This document shows positions 44,519 through 52,802 of a DNA stretch of 64,000 nt, piece by piece. How positions within the stretch are numbered: the stretch's first letter is position 1; each line of letters starts with the position of its first letter. Origin of the DNA: Sphingomonas phyllosphaerae 5.2 (GTDB taxonomy: Bacteria > Pseudomonadota > Alphaproteobacteria > Sphingomonadales > Sphingomonadaceae); NCBI RefSeq assembly GCF_000419605.1, contig NZ_ATTI01000001.1, positions 314,001 through 378,000 of the forward strand, in the 5' to 3' direction. The notes below the pieces were generated by a model. That model was not told the origin of the DNA and searched no databases. It was given only the letters and a program-made list of their open reading frames with translations. A program made the position numbers and the translations under genes.

Positions 44519-44881
44519 ATGCGGGACATGACGACAGCGTCAGCAACATCGAAACACAGGGCAGCGCGATGCTGCGGGGTAATGACGGCGGCGGCAAGCG
44601 CCCTGGCGACGCTTCGGGCGCAGGCGCAATCGTATGACGATCCCGCAGGATCGGGTGCGATCGTCGGCGCGGTCAGCTGGTTGCAGGGCACGCTGCTCGG
44701 CACGGTCGCGACGGTAGTGGCGGTGATCGCGGTGGCATCGGTGGGATTCATGATGCTGACCGGGCGGATGAACTGGCGGTATGGCGCGACGGTGATCCTG
44801 GGCTGTTTCATCCTGTTCGGCGCGGCGGGGATCGTCGGCGGCATCCGATCGACGTCGGGGTCGGAATATGGCGGAAACTAG
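44519..44881 (+). CDS. virB2: VirB2/TrbC-like pilin subunit
   Basis: 120 residues (or 117 from ATG 44528). A long signal-peptide-like N-terminus with TAAASALATLRAQAQS is followed by two hydrophobic helices, VSWLQGTLLGTVATVVAVIAVASVGFMML and YGATVILGCFILFGAAGIVGGI, joined by TGRMNWR. This is the VirB2 pilin layout. It builds the pilus or surface part of a type IV secretion system. First gene of the operon; virB3 starts inside its last codons. Confidence 0.85.
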   Translation: MRDMTTASATSKHRAARCCGVMTAAASALATLRAQAQSYDDPAGSGAIVGAVSWLQGTLLGTVATVVAVIAVASVGFMMLTGRMNWRYGATVILGCFILFGAAGIVGGIRSTSGSEYGGN

Positions 44882-45167
44882 CGTCGGCACGCTCGACCGT
44901 GACACGCTGTTCGTCGCGTTGGCGCGGCCGCAGATGTTCGCCGGCGTGACGTACAGCTTCTTCGTGCTGAACGCGGTGGTCACGACCGAAGTGTTTCTGC
45001 TGTCGAGGTCGGTCTGGGTGCTGGTACTGGCGCTGGCGGTCCACGCCGGCGGCTGGATCGCGTGCCGGTACGAGCCGCGCATCTTCGACATGATGCTCAA
45101 GCGCTCGGTGCATTGCCCGCGCGTGCGCAACCATCGCTTCTGGCGCTGCAACAGCTACCGCGCATGA
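44868..45167 (+). CDS. virB3: VirB3, inner-membrane T4SS component
   Basis: 99 residues with the VirB3 pattern: LFVALARPQMFAGVTYSFFVLNAVV, then a second hydrophobic helix (VWVLVLALAVHAGGWI) and RYEPRIFDMM near the C-terminus. It works with VirB4 at the inner membrane. The start lies within the end of virB2 and the stop within the virB4 start (ATGA). Confidence 0.88.
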   Translation: MAETSVGTLDRDTLFVALARPQMFAGVTYSFFVLNAVVTTEVFLLSRSVWVLVLALAVHAGGWIACRYEPRIFDMMLKRSVHCPRVRNHRFWRCNSYRA

Positions 45168-47536
45168 CGACCGAGGCGCTGTTCTGGGCGCGGGAAAAGG
45201 CGGCCGGCCTGCGGTTGCCGTATGTGGCGATGGTGGACCCGTACACGCTGTTGTTGCGGGACGGGCGGCTGGCACAGTTCGTCCGTCTTGACGGTTTCCT
45301 GTTCGAAACCGCCGAGACGGACGAGATCAACTACCGCAAGCAATTGCGCGACGCGATGTTGCAGGCGGTGGGGACGTCGCGCATCGCGCTCTACCATCAT
45401 GTGGTGCGCCGCGCCGCGCCGGCACCCGCGGCAGGCGCGTTCCCCGATGCGTTCAGCGCACGGCTGGACCGGACATGGACCGACCGGCTCGCGTCGCGGC
45501 GATTGTTCGTGAACGAAATCGTGCTGACGATCGTGCGCGGTCGTCCGCGGGGGCGCGGCGACGCGCTGCAACGCCTGTTCTCCCGTGTCGGCCGCGGCGG
45601 CGGCCGGCAGGCCCGGCTCGACACGCTGATGGCGGAGGTGCGCGCGCTGGATGCCGCGCGTGAGGCGATCACCGCCAATCTGTCGGCTTATGGTCCGCGC
45701 CTGCTGGGAGAGTATGACCGCGGCGGCGGGCGATGCTCGGAGCCGCTCGCATTCCTGTCTGACCTCTATAACGGTCGGCCCGGCCGCGTGCTGTTGCCGG
45801 AGGACGATGTCGGCGATTACCTGCCGCGCCGCCGCATATCGTTCGGCACCGACGTGGCGGAACTGTCTGCGATGGCGGGCGCCGACCGCAGTTACGTCGC
45901 GATGGTCGGCGTGAAGGATTACCCCGGGCACACGCTGCCCGGGATGCTGGACGAGGTGTTGCGCCTGCCCCTGCAAATGGTGGTGACGCAAAGCTTCGGG
46001 TTCGCCGACCGGCAAGCCAGTCTGGGCCGGATCAACCTGGTGCTGCGCCGGATGCGGGCGGCTGACGACGAGGCGGTCAGCCTGCGTGGCGACCTGATGC
46101 AGGCGCGCGACGATCTGGCGGCGGGGCGTGCGGTCTTTGGTCAGCATCATCTGACCTTCGCCATCCGCGCCGACACGCCGGCCGAACTGGACCGTGGCGT
46201 GGCCGAGGTGCAGGCGCTGCTGGCCGATCTTGGCATCGCCGCGGTGCGGGAGGATCTGGCGCTGGAACCGGCCTTCTGGTCGCAATTTCCCGGCAACGAA
46301 GCGCTTATTCCGCGCCCGGCGCTGATTGCCGGCCGCAACTTCGCCAGTCTCGCCTCGTCGCACAACTTCCCGCACGGGACCGCGACCGGCAATCATTGGG
46401 GCGACGCGGTCACCGTGCTGGAGACAAGCGCGGCCGGACCGTATCATTTCAACTTCCACCAGGGCGATCTGGGCAATTTCACGATCATCGGCCCGTCCGG
46501 TTCGGGCAAGACGGTGGTGCTGAACTTCCTGCTGGCGCAGGCGCGGCGCTACGATCCGCGCATCGTCTTCTTCGACAAGGATCGTGGCGCGGAACTCTTC
46601 CTGCGCGCGGTCGGCGGGCGCTACGACGTGCTGCGCCCCGGCCAGCCCTCCGGCCTGAACCCGCTGCAACTGCCCGACACGCCGGAGAACCGGCGATTTC
46701 TGGCCGACTGGATCGCGCAACTGGTATCGTCGTCGGGCGCGCCGGGACCGGAAGAGGCGGCGCAGATCGATGATGCGATCGCGGCGAACATGCTCGCGCC
46801 GCCCGAGTTCCGGCAGCTTCGCCATCTCGCCAGCCTGTTCCGGGGTGGCGAGCGCCCCCATGCCGGCGACATCCACGCGCGGCTCGCGCCGTGGTGGGGC
46901 AATGGCGAGCGCGCCTGGCTGTTCGACAATGCGGAGGACCGCACCGACCTGCAATCGCGCGTGATCGGGTTCGACATGACGCGCATCCTTGACGATCCGA
47001 TCATGCGGACGCCCGCGATGATGTACCTGTTCCACCGGGTGGAGGAGCGTCTGGACGGGTCGCCGTCGATCATCGTGGTGGACGAGGGATGGAAGGCGCT
47101 GGACGATCCGGTCTTCGTCGCGCGTATCCGCGACTGGGAGAAGACGATCCGCAAGCGCAACGGCATCGTGGGTTTCGCCACGCAAAGCGCCGAGGATGCC
47201 TTGTCGAGCAGCATCGCATCCGCGATCGTCGAGCAGGCGGCGACGCAGATCTTCATGGCCAATCCGCGTGCGCAGGCGGAACATTATATCGACGGCTTCG
47301 GGCTGACCCGCCACGAATATGATCTGGTGCGCGGCCTGCCCGAAAGCGCGCGCGCGTTCCTGATCCGGCACGGCCAGCACAGCGTGGTGGCGCGGCTCAG
47401 CCTGGACGGCGAACGCGAGTTGCTGACGATCCTGTCGGGTCGTGAGCGGACCGTGCGGCTGCTGGACGACATTCGCGCGGAGACCGGTGACGACCCGGCC
47501 GACTGGATACCGCGCCTGATGGCCACGCTCGGTTGA
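45164..47536 (+). CDS. virB4: VirB4, T4SS ATPase
   Basis: 790 residues. The N-terminal CagE/TrbE/VirB domain (about 170-390) is followed by the ATPase domain. Walker A reads GPSGSGKTVVLNFLL (near residue 443) and Walker B reads IIVVDEGWKAL (near 637). FATQSAEDAL and FMANPRAQ follow as expected. It energises pilus assembly and substrate transfer. The start at 45164 is set by ATGA overlap with virB3 and family alignment; the longer reading upstream is spurious. Confidence 0.93.
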   Translation: MTTEALFWAREKAAGLRLPYVAMVDPYTLLLRDGRLAQFVRLDGFLFETAETDEINYRKQLRDAMLQAVGTSRIALYHHVVRRAAPAPAAGAFPDAFSARLDRTWTDRLASRRLFVNEIVLTIVRGRPRGRGDALQRLFSRVGRGGGRQARLDTLMAEVRALDAAREAITANLSAYGPRLLGEYDRGGGRCSEPLAFLSDLYNGRPGRVLLPEDDVGDYLPRRRISFGTDVAELSAMAGADRSYVAMVGVKDYPGHTLPGMLDEVLRLPLQMVVTQSFGFADRQASLGRINLVLRRMRAADDEAVSLRGDLMQARDDLAAGRAVFGQHHLTFAIRADTPAELDRGVAEVQALLADLGIAAVREDLALEPAFWSQFPGNEALIPRPALIAGRNFASLASSHNFPHGTATGNHWGDAVTVLETSAAGPYHFNFHQGDLGNFTIIGPSGSGKTVVLNFLLAQARRYDPRIVFFDKDRGAELFLRAVGGRYDVLRPGQPSGLNPLQLPDTPENRRFLADWIAQLVSSSGAPGPEEAAQIDDAIAANMLAPPEFRQLRHLASLFRGGERPHAGDIHARLAPWWGNGERAWLFDNAEDRTDLQSRVIGFDMTRILDDPIMRTPAMMYLFHRVEERLDGSPSIIVVDEGWKALDDPVFVARIRDWEKTIRKRNGIVGFATQSAEDALSSSIASAIVEQAATQIFMANPRAQAEHYIDGFGLTRHEYDLVRGLPESARAFLIRHGQHSVVARLSLDGERELLTILSGRERTVRLLDDIRAETGDDPADWIPRLMATLG

Positions 47537-48750
47537 TGCCGGCCTGTTCCGCTCCCGCGGCGATCGCCGGGCTGGCGATCCGCATCTACGACGCCGTCGA
47601 TTGCCGGGCGCAGGCGCTGGGCCGCGATGGCTTCGATGCGCTGGCCGGCTCGTCGATGTTCGCGCAGCTGCTATCGGGCATGATGATGATCGCCGTCGCC
47701 GTGATCGGCTATCGGCTGATATTCGGCGGGGTTCCGACGACGCGAAACGCGGTGCTGTGGGTGGCACGGATCGGCGCGGTGCTGGCGCTGACCACCGGCT
47801 GGGCGGCCTATGGCACGCTGTTCCACCGGGTGTCGTTCGACGCGCCTGCCGAACTGGCGAGCGTGGTGCTGCCCGCGGCCGGGCTGGGCGATCCGTACAT
47901 TCTGGTCGGGCGCGTGCAGGCCACCTATGACGCGTTCGTCGCCGCGGGGCAGATGGCGTCGCAGAACGATCCAGCCGACGCGCCGCCGCCCCCGGCGGGA
48001 GTCGATGCGGTCGCGGCACCGGCGGTGCCGGCGGTCGGCGATGACCGGTCGCTGGGTCCGCTGGCGTTCTCCGCCGCCGGCGTCGTGCTGTTGGTGACCG
48101 GGCTGGGCAGTTTGCTCGCCGCCAAGCTGGCCGGCGGGCTGCTGCTCGCCTTGGGGCCGTTGTTCGTGCTTGCCTTGTTGCTGGATGCGACGATCGGCCT
48201 GTTCGAAGGATGGCTGCGCGCGCTGGCCGTGGTGTTGCTGGGCGCGCTGGGCACGACGGCGGTGCTGTCGGTCGAACTCGACGTGCTGGCCGGCGAGATG
48301 GCGATTGCGACCGACGCCGGGCAGGCGGCGGCGCGCGATCCGGCCGGCATCATCGCGATCGTCGCGATGTTCGGCGTCGTGCTGGTGGTGATCTGGTTTG
48401 CCGCGGGGCGCGCGGCCGGGCGCATCCGGCTGCCCAGAACGATCCCCGCCGTCCCCGTGGGGGCGGCGGCGCCGGCACCCGCACCGTCGGAACGGCTCCC
48501 GGCGTCGGCGAACGTAGCGGGCGGCACCAGCGCACCGGCGGTGCTCGCCTCTTCGGTGCTGCGTGTCCGCACGGTTACCGAGGCCATCTCGCGTCGCGAG
48601 CGCGGGATATCGGGCGGGATCACGCAAGTTCCCGACGCGACCGCTGCGACGGCGCAGGCGGGCGCGGACGGCCACGCGCCACCACCGACCGCGATGGCGC
48701 CGCACACCCCGGCCGGCCGGCGGCTGAACTGGCGGCAGAACACGGCATGA
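47536..48750 (+). CDS. virB6: VirB6-like polytopic T4SS protein
   Basis: 404 residues with several hydrophobic segments: SMFAQLLSGMMMIAVAVIGYRL, VLLVTGLGSLLAAKLAGGLLLALGPLFVLALLL and IIAIVAMFGVVLVVIWFAAG. A conserved-looking LDATIGLFEGWLRALAVVLLGAL follows. The C-terminal 100 residues are Pro/Ala-rich and presumably cytoplasmic or disordered. VirB6 forms part of the inner-membrane channel. The ATG overlaps the virB4 stop (TGATG). No virB5 lies between them, unlike the Agrobacterium order. Confidence 0.82.
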   Translation: MPACSAPAAIAGLAIRIYDAVDCRAQALGRDGFDALAGSSMFAQLLSGMMMIAVAVIGYRLIFGGVPTTRNAVLWVARIGAVLALTTGWAAYGTLFHRVSFDAPAELASVVLPAAGLGDPYILVGRVQATYDAFVAAGQMASQNDPADAPPPPAGVDAVAAPAVPAVGDDRSLGPLAFSAAGVVLLVTGLGSLLAAKLAGGLLLALGPLFVLALLLDATIGLFEGWLRALAVVLLGALGTTAVLSVELDVLAGEMAIATDAGQAAARDPAGIIAIVAMFGVVLVVIWFAAGRAAGRIRLPRTIPAVPVGAAAPAPAPSERLPASANVAGGTSAPAVLASSVLRVRTVTEAISRRERGISGGITQVPDATAATAQAGADGHAPPPTAMAPHTPAGRRLNWRQNTA

Positions 48751-48766
48751 CAGGGCGATACCTGAG

Positions 48767-49615
48767 ATGAGCGACAGCGACGACGATTATTACCGGCGTG
48801 CGAGCGGATGGGCCGTTGCGCAACAGGCCGCGTCCGACCGCTCGCGGCGCGTTGCCTGGGCCGTCGCGGGGGTGGCGGTGGGCGTCATCGCGCTGCAGGC
48901 CACCGCGCTGGCGCTGATGACGCCGCTGAAGACGGTGGAGCCGGTGACCCTGCTCGTCGATCGCACGACCGGGTTCGTCCAGGCACTGAAGCCGCTGGAG
49001 GCGAACCGCGTCACCCGCGATGCCGCGCTGACCCAGTCGTTCCTGGTCCAGTACGTCATCGCGCGCGAGGGCTTCGCGCGGACGAGCCTGCGGCAGGATT
49101 ACCGCAAGGTGGCGCTGTGGTCCGCCGGGCGGGCCCGTGCCGACTATCTGGCGGGGATGCCGGTCACCAACCCGCAAAGCCCGCTGAACCTTCATCCCGG
49201 CGATACCACCGTCGATGTCGCGGTGAAGAGCGTGTCGCCGGTCCGCGATGGCGTCGCTCAGGTCCGTTTCGACACGCGCGTCGCCGGTGGCGGCAAACCC
49301 GCGGCACCGCCACGATCATGGATCGCGAACATCCGCTATCGCTACACCGACGCGCCGATGTCCCTGCAGGATCGCTACGTCAATCCGCTGGGTTTTCAGG
49401 TGTCGCAGTATCGCCGCGATCCCGAAGCATTGCCCGCCTTTGCGGAACCGCCTGTGGTCGACGCAGCGACCGGGGCCTACGACGTTCGCCTGCCCGTCCC
49501 GTCGTCGGCCGGTCGATCGATGCGCTCGCCGGCCTCGGCGATGCCCGCGACGGCCACGATCGTCGTCCCGATGGCGAACCTGCCGATGGGGTCGCCGCTG
49601 GGGCCCGGCCGATGA
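48767..49615 (+). CDS. virB8: VirB8, T4SS inner-membrane assembly factor
   Basis: 282 residues. A short cytoplasmic N-terminus (MSDSDDDYYRRASGWAV), one membrane helix (VAWAVAGVAVGVIALQATALALM) and a periplasmic VirB8 domain with TPLKTVEPVTLLVDRTTG, FLVQYVIAREGF and ANIRYRYTDAPMS-LQDRYVNPLGFQV. It nucleates the complex. The last 50 residues are unusually Pro/Ala/Ser-rich. The gap to virB6 (16 bases) is the only non-overlap in the operon and contains no room for virB7. Confidence 0.9.
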   Translation: MSDSDDDYYRRASGWAVAQQAASDRSRRVAWAVAGVAVGVIALQATALALMTPLKTVEPVTLLVDRTTGFVQALKPLEANRVTRDAALTQSFLVQYVIAREGFARTSLRQDYRKVALWSAGRARADYLAGMPVTNPQSPLNLHPGDTTVDVAVKSVSPVRDGVAQVRFDTRVAGGGKPAAPPRSWIANIRYRYTDAPMSLQDRYVNPLGFQVSQYRRDPEALPAFAEPPVVDAATGAYDVRLPVPSSAGRSMRSPASAMPATATIVVPMANLPMGSPLGPGR

Positions 49616-50313
49616 GGATGTGCTATCTGCTGTGCGGCGCGCTGATGCTCGGTGTGACGAGCGGCGGCCTGGCGCAGGCCGACCCGCCGGCGGAACGATC
49701 CGGCGATCCGCGCATCCGGACGTTGCTCTACGATCCCGAGCAGGTGTTCGAGGTGCAGGTCGCCTCCGGCTTCGCGCTCACGCTCGCGCTGGCTCCGGAC
49801 GAGCGGGTGGAGAACGTCATCGTCGGCAACAGCGCGGCCTGGCAGGTTACGCCCAGCCGTCGCGGCGACCATCTGTCCGTCAAGCCGGTCCAGGACGGCG
49901 TCGAAACCAACATGACGGTGATCACCGACGCGCGGCGCTACAGCTTCCTGCTGCGGCCCGCATCCGATCCGGCAGCGGCGGCCTTCGACATCCGCTTCCG
50001 TTACGCCGGCGTCCCGCGCGACGTGGAGACGATCGTCGCGGCGACCCCGCCGGCCTTTTACAAGGTCAGCGGTGATCGCCTCCTGCGTCCCGGCGCGATG
50101 GGGGACGATGGGGAGCGGACCACCATCCGCTGGCCGGACGGCGTCGCCCTGCCGGCGATCTATACGGTCGACGAGCGCGGGCGGGAGTCGATCGTGAACG
50201 GTCGCATGGTGGATGGCGACTATGTCGTTCCCGGCGTCGCGGCGCGGTTTCGGTTCCGGCGTGATGGCCGGCAGGCGACCGCCACGCGCCAGCTGCCCAA
50301 GGCACGGCCATGA
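49612..50313 (+). CDS. virB9: VirB9/TrbG, T4SS outer-membrane core protein
   Basis: 233 residues with a signal peptide (about 1-22, ending LAQA). The first domain has RIRTLLYDPEQVFEVQVASG and the C-terminal beta domain has FYKVSGDRLLRPGAMGDDGERTTIRWP and PAIYTVDERGRESIVNGRMV, as in VirB9. It forms the outer-membrane core with VirB10 (and normally VirB7). Overlaps virB8 by ATGA. Confidence 0.9.
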   Translation: MRMCYLLCGALMLGVTSGGLAQADPPAERSGDPRIRTLLYDPEQVFEVQVASGFALTLALAPDERVENVIVGNSAAWQVTPSRRGDHLSVKPVQDGVETNMTVITDARRYSFLLRPASDPAAAAFDIRFRYAGVPRDVETIVAATPPAFYKVSGDRLLRPGAMGDDGERTTIRWPDGVALPAIYTVDERGRESIVNGRMVDGDYVVPGVAARFRFRRDGRQATATRQLPKARP

Positions 50314-51431
50314 CCGCAGCACGGCGGCGGCCGGCATCGACCGGCGAGGATGAATTGCGGCGCATCGCACCGTTGCGTCCCGATGTGCCGGTGACCCGGC
50401 CGCGCGGCGGCGCGTGGTTGTTCGCGGGCATGTGCAGCGCGCTGGCGATCGGCCTGTTCGTGGCGCTGGACATCCAGCGGCAGGCGAGGTCCGCGCCCGA
50501 TCTTGCCGGACGCGGCGGTGCGGCCGCGGGCTTTGCGGAGCCGCCGCCGCTGCGCGTTCCGCCCAGCGCCACGCCGACTCCTGTGGCCGCCCTGCAGGTA
50601 GAGCTGCCGCCACCGCCGGTCGAACCTCGACCATCGGACCCGATGCCGCCGCCCGCCGTCACGAACGCGTTGCCGCCACCGCCGCCGCTCCCGACCGGGC
50701 GTTCGTCGGCGCAGGCGCCGGTTGCGGCGCGCCGCGATGATCAGGCGATGGTGTACGATCGCTCGGGCGACGCCGCCGGCCCCGCCACGGCCGCAGCCGG
50801 CACGACGGGCGGCTCGCCGGCCGCCGCCTCGGCAGCGGCGGGGGACGACCCGCCGTTGCGCGCCTCCGTCATCCGCGGTCGATCGTCCACGATCGTGCAG
50901 GGATCGTTGATCGCAGCGACGCTGGAGACGCCGATCGATTCCACACGGGCGGGCTTCGTCCGCGCGATCGTGGCGCGCGACGCCCGCGGGTTCGACGATA
51001 CGCGCATCCTGGTCCCGCGCGGCAGCCGCCTGATCGGCGAATATGCATCGGACGTGCAGTCCGGCCAGCGCCGCGTGCTGGTGACCTGGACCCGGTTGAT
51101 CCGGCCGGATGGCGTCGCGATCCGGCTCGGCGCGCCCTCGACCGACCGGCTGGGGCAGGCCGGCATTCCGGGCCGGGCGAACACCCACTTCCTCGCGCGG
51201 TTCACCAGTGCGGTGTTGCAGACCGCGCTGGCGGTCGGGACGAACCTGGCGTCACGGCCGGGAAGGGGGTCGGTGATCGTCGGCGTCCCCGGTCAGGCGA
51301 CCGGGTCGATCGGGCAGTTGCTGTCGCCGGGCGCCGATCTGCGCCCGACGATCAAGGTGGACCAGGGAGCTGCCGTCATGGTCTTCGTCGCGCGCGATCT
51401 CGATTTCGCGGGCGCGGCGCCGCGACAATGA
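50310..51431 (+). CDS. virB10: VirB10/TrbI, T4SS envelope-spanning core protein
   Basis: 373 residues. A cytoplasmic N-terminus, one membrane helix (AWLFAGMCSALAIGLFVAL, about residues 32-50), a long Pro-rich periplasmic spacer, then the TrbI/VirB10 domain. That domain has GSLIAATLETPIDSTRAGFVRAIV, VPRGSRLIGEYASDVQSGQRRVLVTWTRLI, and a DQGAAVMVFVARDLDF end. It links inner-membrane ATPases to the outer-membrane pore. Overlaps virB9 and virB11 by 4 bases. Confidence 0.93.
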   Translation: MTAARRRPASTGEDELRRIAPLRPDVPVTRPRGGAWLFAGMCSALAIGLFVALDIQRQARSAPDLAGRGGAAAGFAEPPPLRVPPSATPTPVAALQVELPPPPVEPRPSDPMPPPAVTNALPPPPPLPTGRSSAQAPVAARRDDQAMVYDRSGDAAGPATAAAGTTGGSPAAASAAAGDDPPLRASVIRGRSSTIVQGSLIAATLETPIDSTRAGFVRAIVARDARGFDDTRILVPRGSRLIGEYASDVQSGQRRVLVTWTRLIRPDGVAIRLGAPSTDRLGQAGIPGRANTHFLARFTSAVLQTALAVGTNLASRPGRGSVIVGVPGQATGSIGQLLSPGADLRPTIKVDQGAAVMVFVARDLDFAGAAPRQ

Positions 51432-52381
51432 CGATCGCGCCATCGCCGTATCTGACGCAATATCTGCAGCCGATTGCAGCATTGCTGGCACGCGACGACG
51501 TGACCGACATCTACATCAATGCCCCCGGCGAGGTCTGGGCGGAGACGATCGGCGGCACGATCGAGCGATACGAGGAACCCGCCATCGACGAGGCGTCGCT
51601 GTGGCGGTTGGCGCGTCAGGTCGCCAGCCTGTCGCATCAGGGCATCAATCGCGAACATCCGCTGCTCTCGGCGATCCTGCCGGATGGATCGCGCGTACAG
51701 ATCGTCGCACCGCCGGCGACGCGCGGCGCGATGGCTGTGGCGATCAGGCGGCACGTCGTGGCGGACCGGCGACTGACGGATTACGACTGGTCGACGCTGG
51801 CGCGCGCGCGCGATGTGCCCACCGCCCCGGTCGAAACCGATCCCGCCGCGCGGCTGGCCGCGGCCGTCCGCGCCCGCAAGACAATCCTCGTCTCCGGCGG
51901 AACGTCGACCGGCAAGACAACCTTCCTCAATGCGTTGCTAAGCGAGATCCCGGCGAACGAACGGCTGATCGTGATCGAGGATACGCCAGAACTGCAATTG
52001 CGCCACGCCAATGCGGTCGGCCTGGTGGCCGTGCGCAATGCGTTGGGCGAGGCGCGGATCGGCACCGAAGACCTGCTCCAGGCATCGCTGCGCATGCGGC
52101 CCGACCGGATCATCCTTGGCGAATTGCGCGGGCCCGAGGCGATGACGTTCCTGCGCGCCATCAATACCGGGCATCCCGGATCGATCAGTACGATCCACGC
52201 CGACACGCCCGACCGTGCGGTGGAACAGCTGGCGCTGCTGGTCCTGCAAACCGGAACCCGGCTGACCCGCGCGGATATATTGCTGTATGTCCACCAGATC
52301 ATCGACGTCTTCGTCCAGCTCGAACGCCGCAACGGCCGCCGACAGATCACCGAGGTGCGCTGGACCGATCGGACCCGATAA
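51428..52381 (+). CDS. virB11: VirB11, T4SS hexameric ATPase
   Basis: 317 residues, soluble. Walker A GGTSTGKTTFLNALL (near residue 157), then RLIVIEDTPELQLRHANAVGL, RMRPDRIILGELRGPEAM (Walker B) and TGHPGSISTIHADTPDRAVEQL (His box), in the order typical of VirB11. It powers secretion together with VirB4. Last clear gene of the operon; no virD4 coupling protein follows. Confidence 0.95.
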   Translation: MTIAPSPYLTQYLQPIAALLARDDVTDIYINAPGEVWAETIGGTIERYEEPAIDEASLWRLARQVASLSHQGINREHPLLSAILPDGSRVQIVAPPATRGAMAVAIRRHVVADRRLTDYDWSTLARARDVPTAPVETDPAARLAAAVRARKTILVSGGTSTGKTTFLNALLSEIPANERLIVIEDTPELQLRHANAVGLVAVRNALGEARIGTEDLLQASLRMRPDRIILGELRGPEAMTFLRAINTGHPGSISTIHADTPDRAVEQLALLVLQTGTRLTRADILLYVHQIIDVFVQLERRNGRRQITEVRWTDRTR

Positions 52382-52397
52382 GCGGAAGGCGATAGAC

Positions 52398-52514
52398 GTG
52401 TCGTCACGGCATCTGCTGGGCCGGATTGCTCGTGCAGCCGACGCCGACGAACAGCTGGAGCGCTCCGGCAGTATGGGCCTTGCCATCACCGATGTGAAAA
52501 GCGCAGCCGGATAG
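52398..52514 (+). CDS. possible 38-residue peptide at operon end
   Basis: A GTG at 52398 follows GGAAGG (52384-52389) at good spacing and opens a 38-codon frame ending at TAG 52512-52514. The peptide (SSRHLLGRIARAADADEQLE and on) is amphipathic, with no signal peptide or Cys, so it is not a VirB7 lipoprotein. The position after virB11 and the ribosome site are the only support. Confidence 0.25.
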   Translation: MSSRHLLGRIARAADADEQLERSGSMGLAITDVKSAAG

Positions 52515-52802
52515 CGCTTGCAGCGTCAAGGCTTAGGCTTGTCGCCGTGTGCGTCGAGTAGACGACGTGCCGTTGCGGGAGACGCTAGGCGAGTCAGGCG
52601 CGGGATCGACGGTTGTAACTCCATCAATCCTGCGCCTTTGCGGGGCAGGTTAGCAGCAGCCAGGCTTACCCACACGCATTCGTTTCATACCAACGAAGGG
52701 ACCACACCATGAAACAGTGAAATGAACGGAGTGCTTGCAGCCACGCCCCTGGGCTGTCGGAGAAACCGACCATTCCCAGCGCACGTGGCCGCGGCATCAG
52801 GG
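52515..52802. other. non-coding stretch at right edge of virB operon
   Basis: No gene, tRNA or direct repeat that would mark an integration end was found here. Both frames on either strand are short. It separates the plus-strand virB operon from the convergent receptor gene. Confidence 0.4.

Noticed and set aside
47714..47725. CTGATATTCGGC, resembling the operator motif
   Set aside because: It lies inside virB6 and lacks the second arm, so it is treated as chance.
48744..48769. Very short frame (MTGRYLR) between virB6 and virB8 as a virB7 candidate
   Set aside because: Seven codons, no signal peptide and no lipobox Cys.
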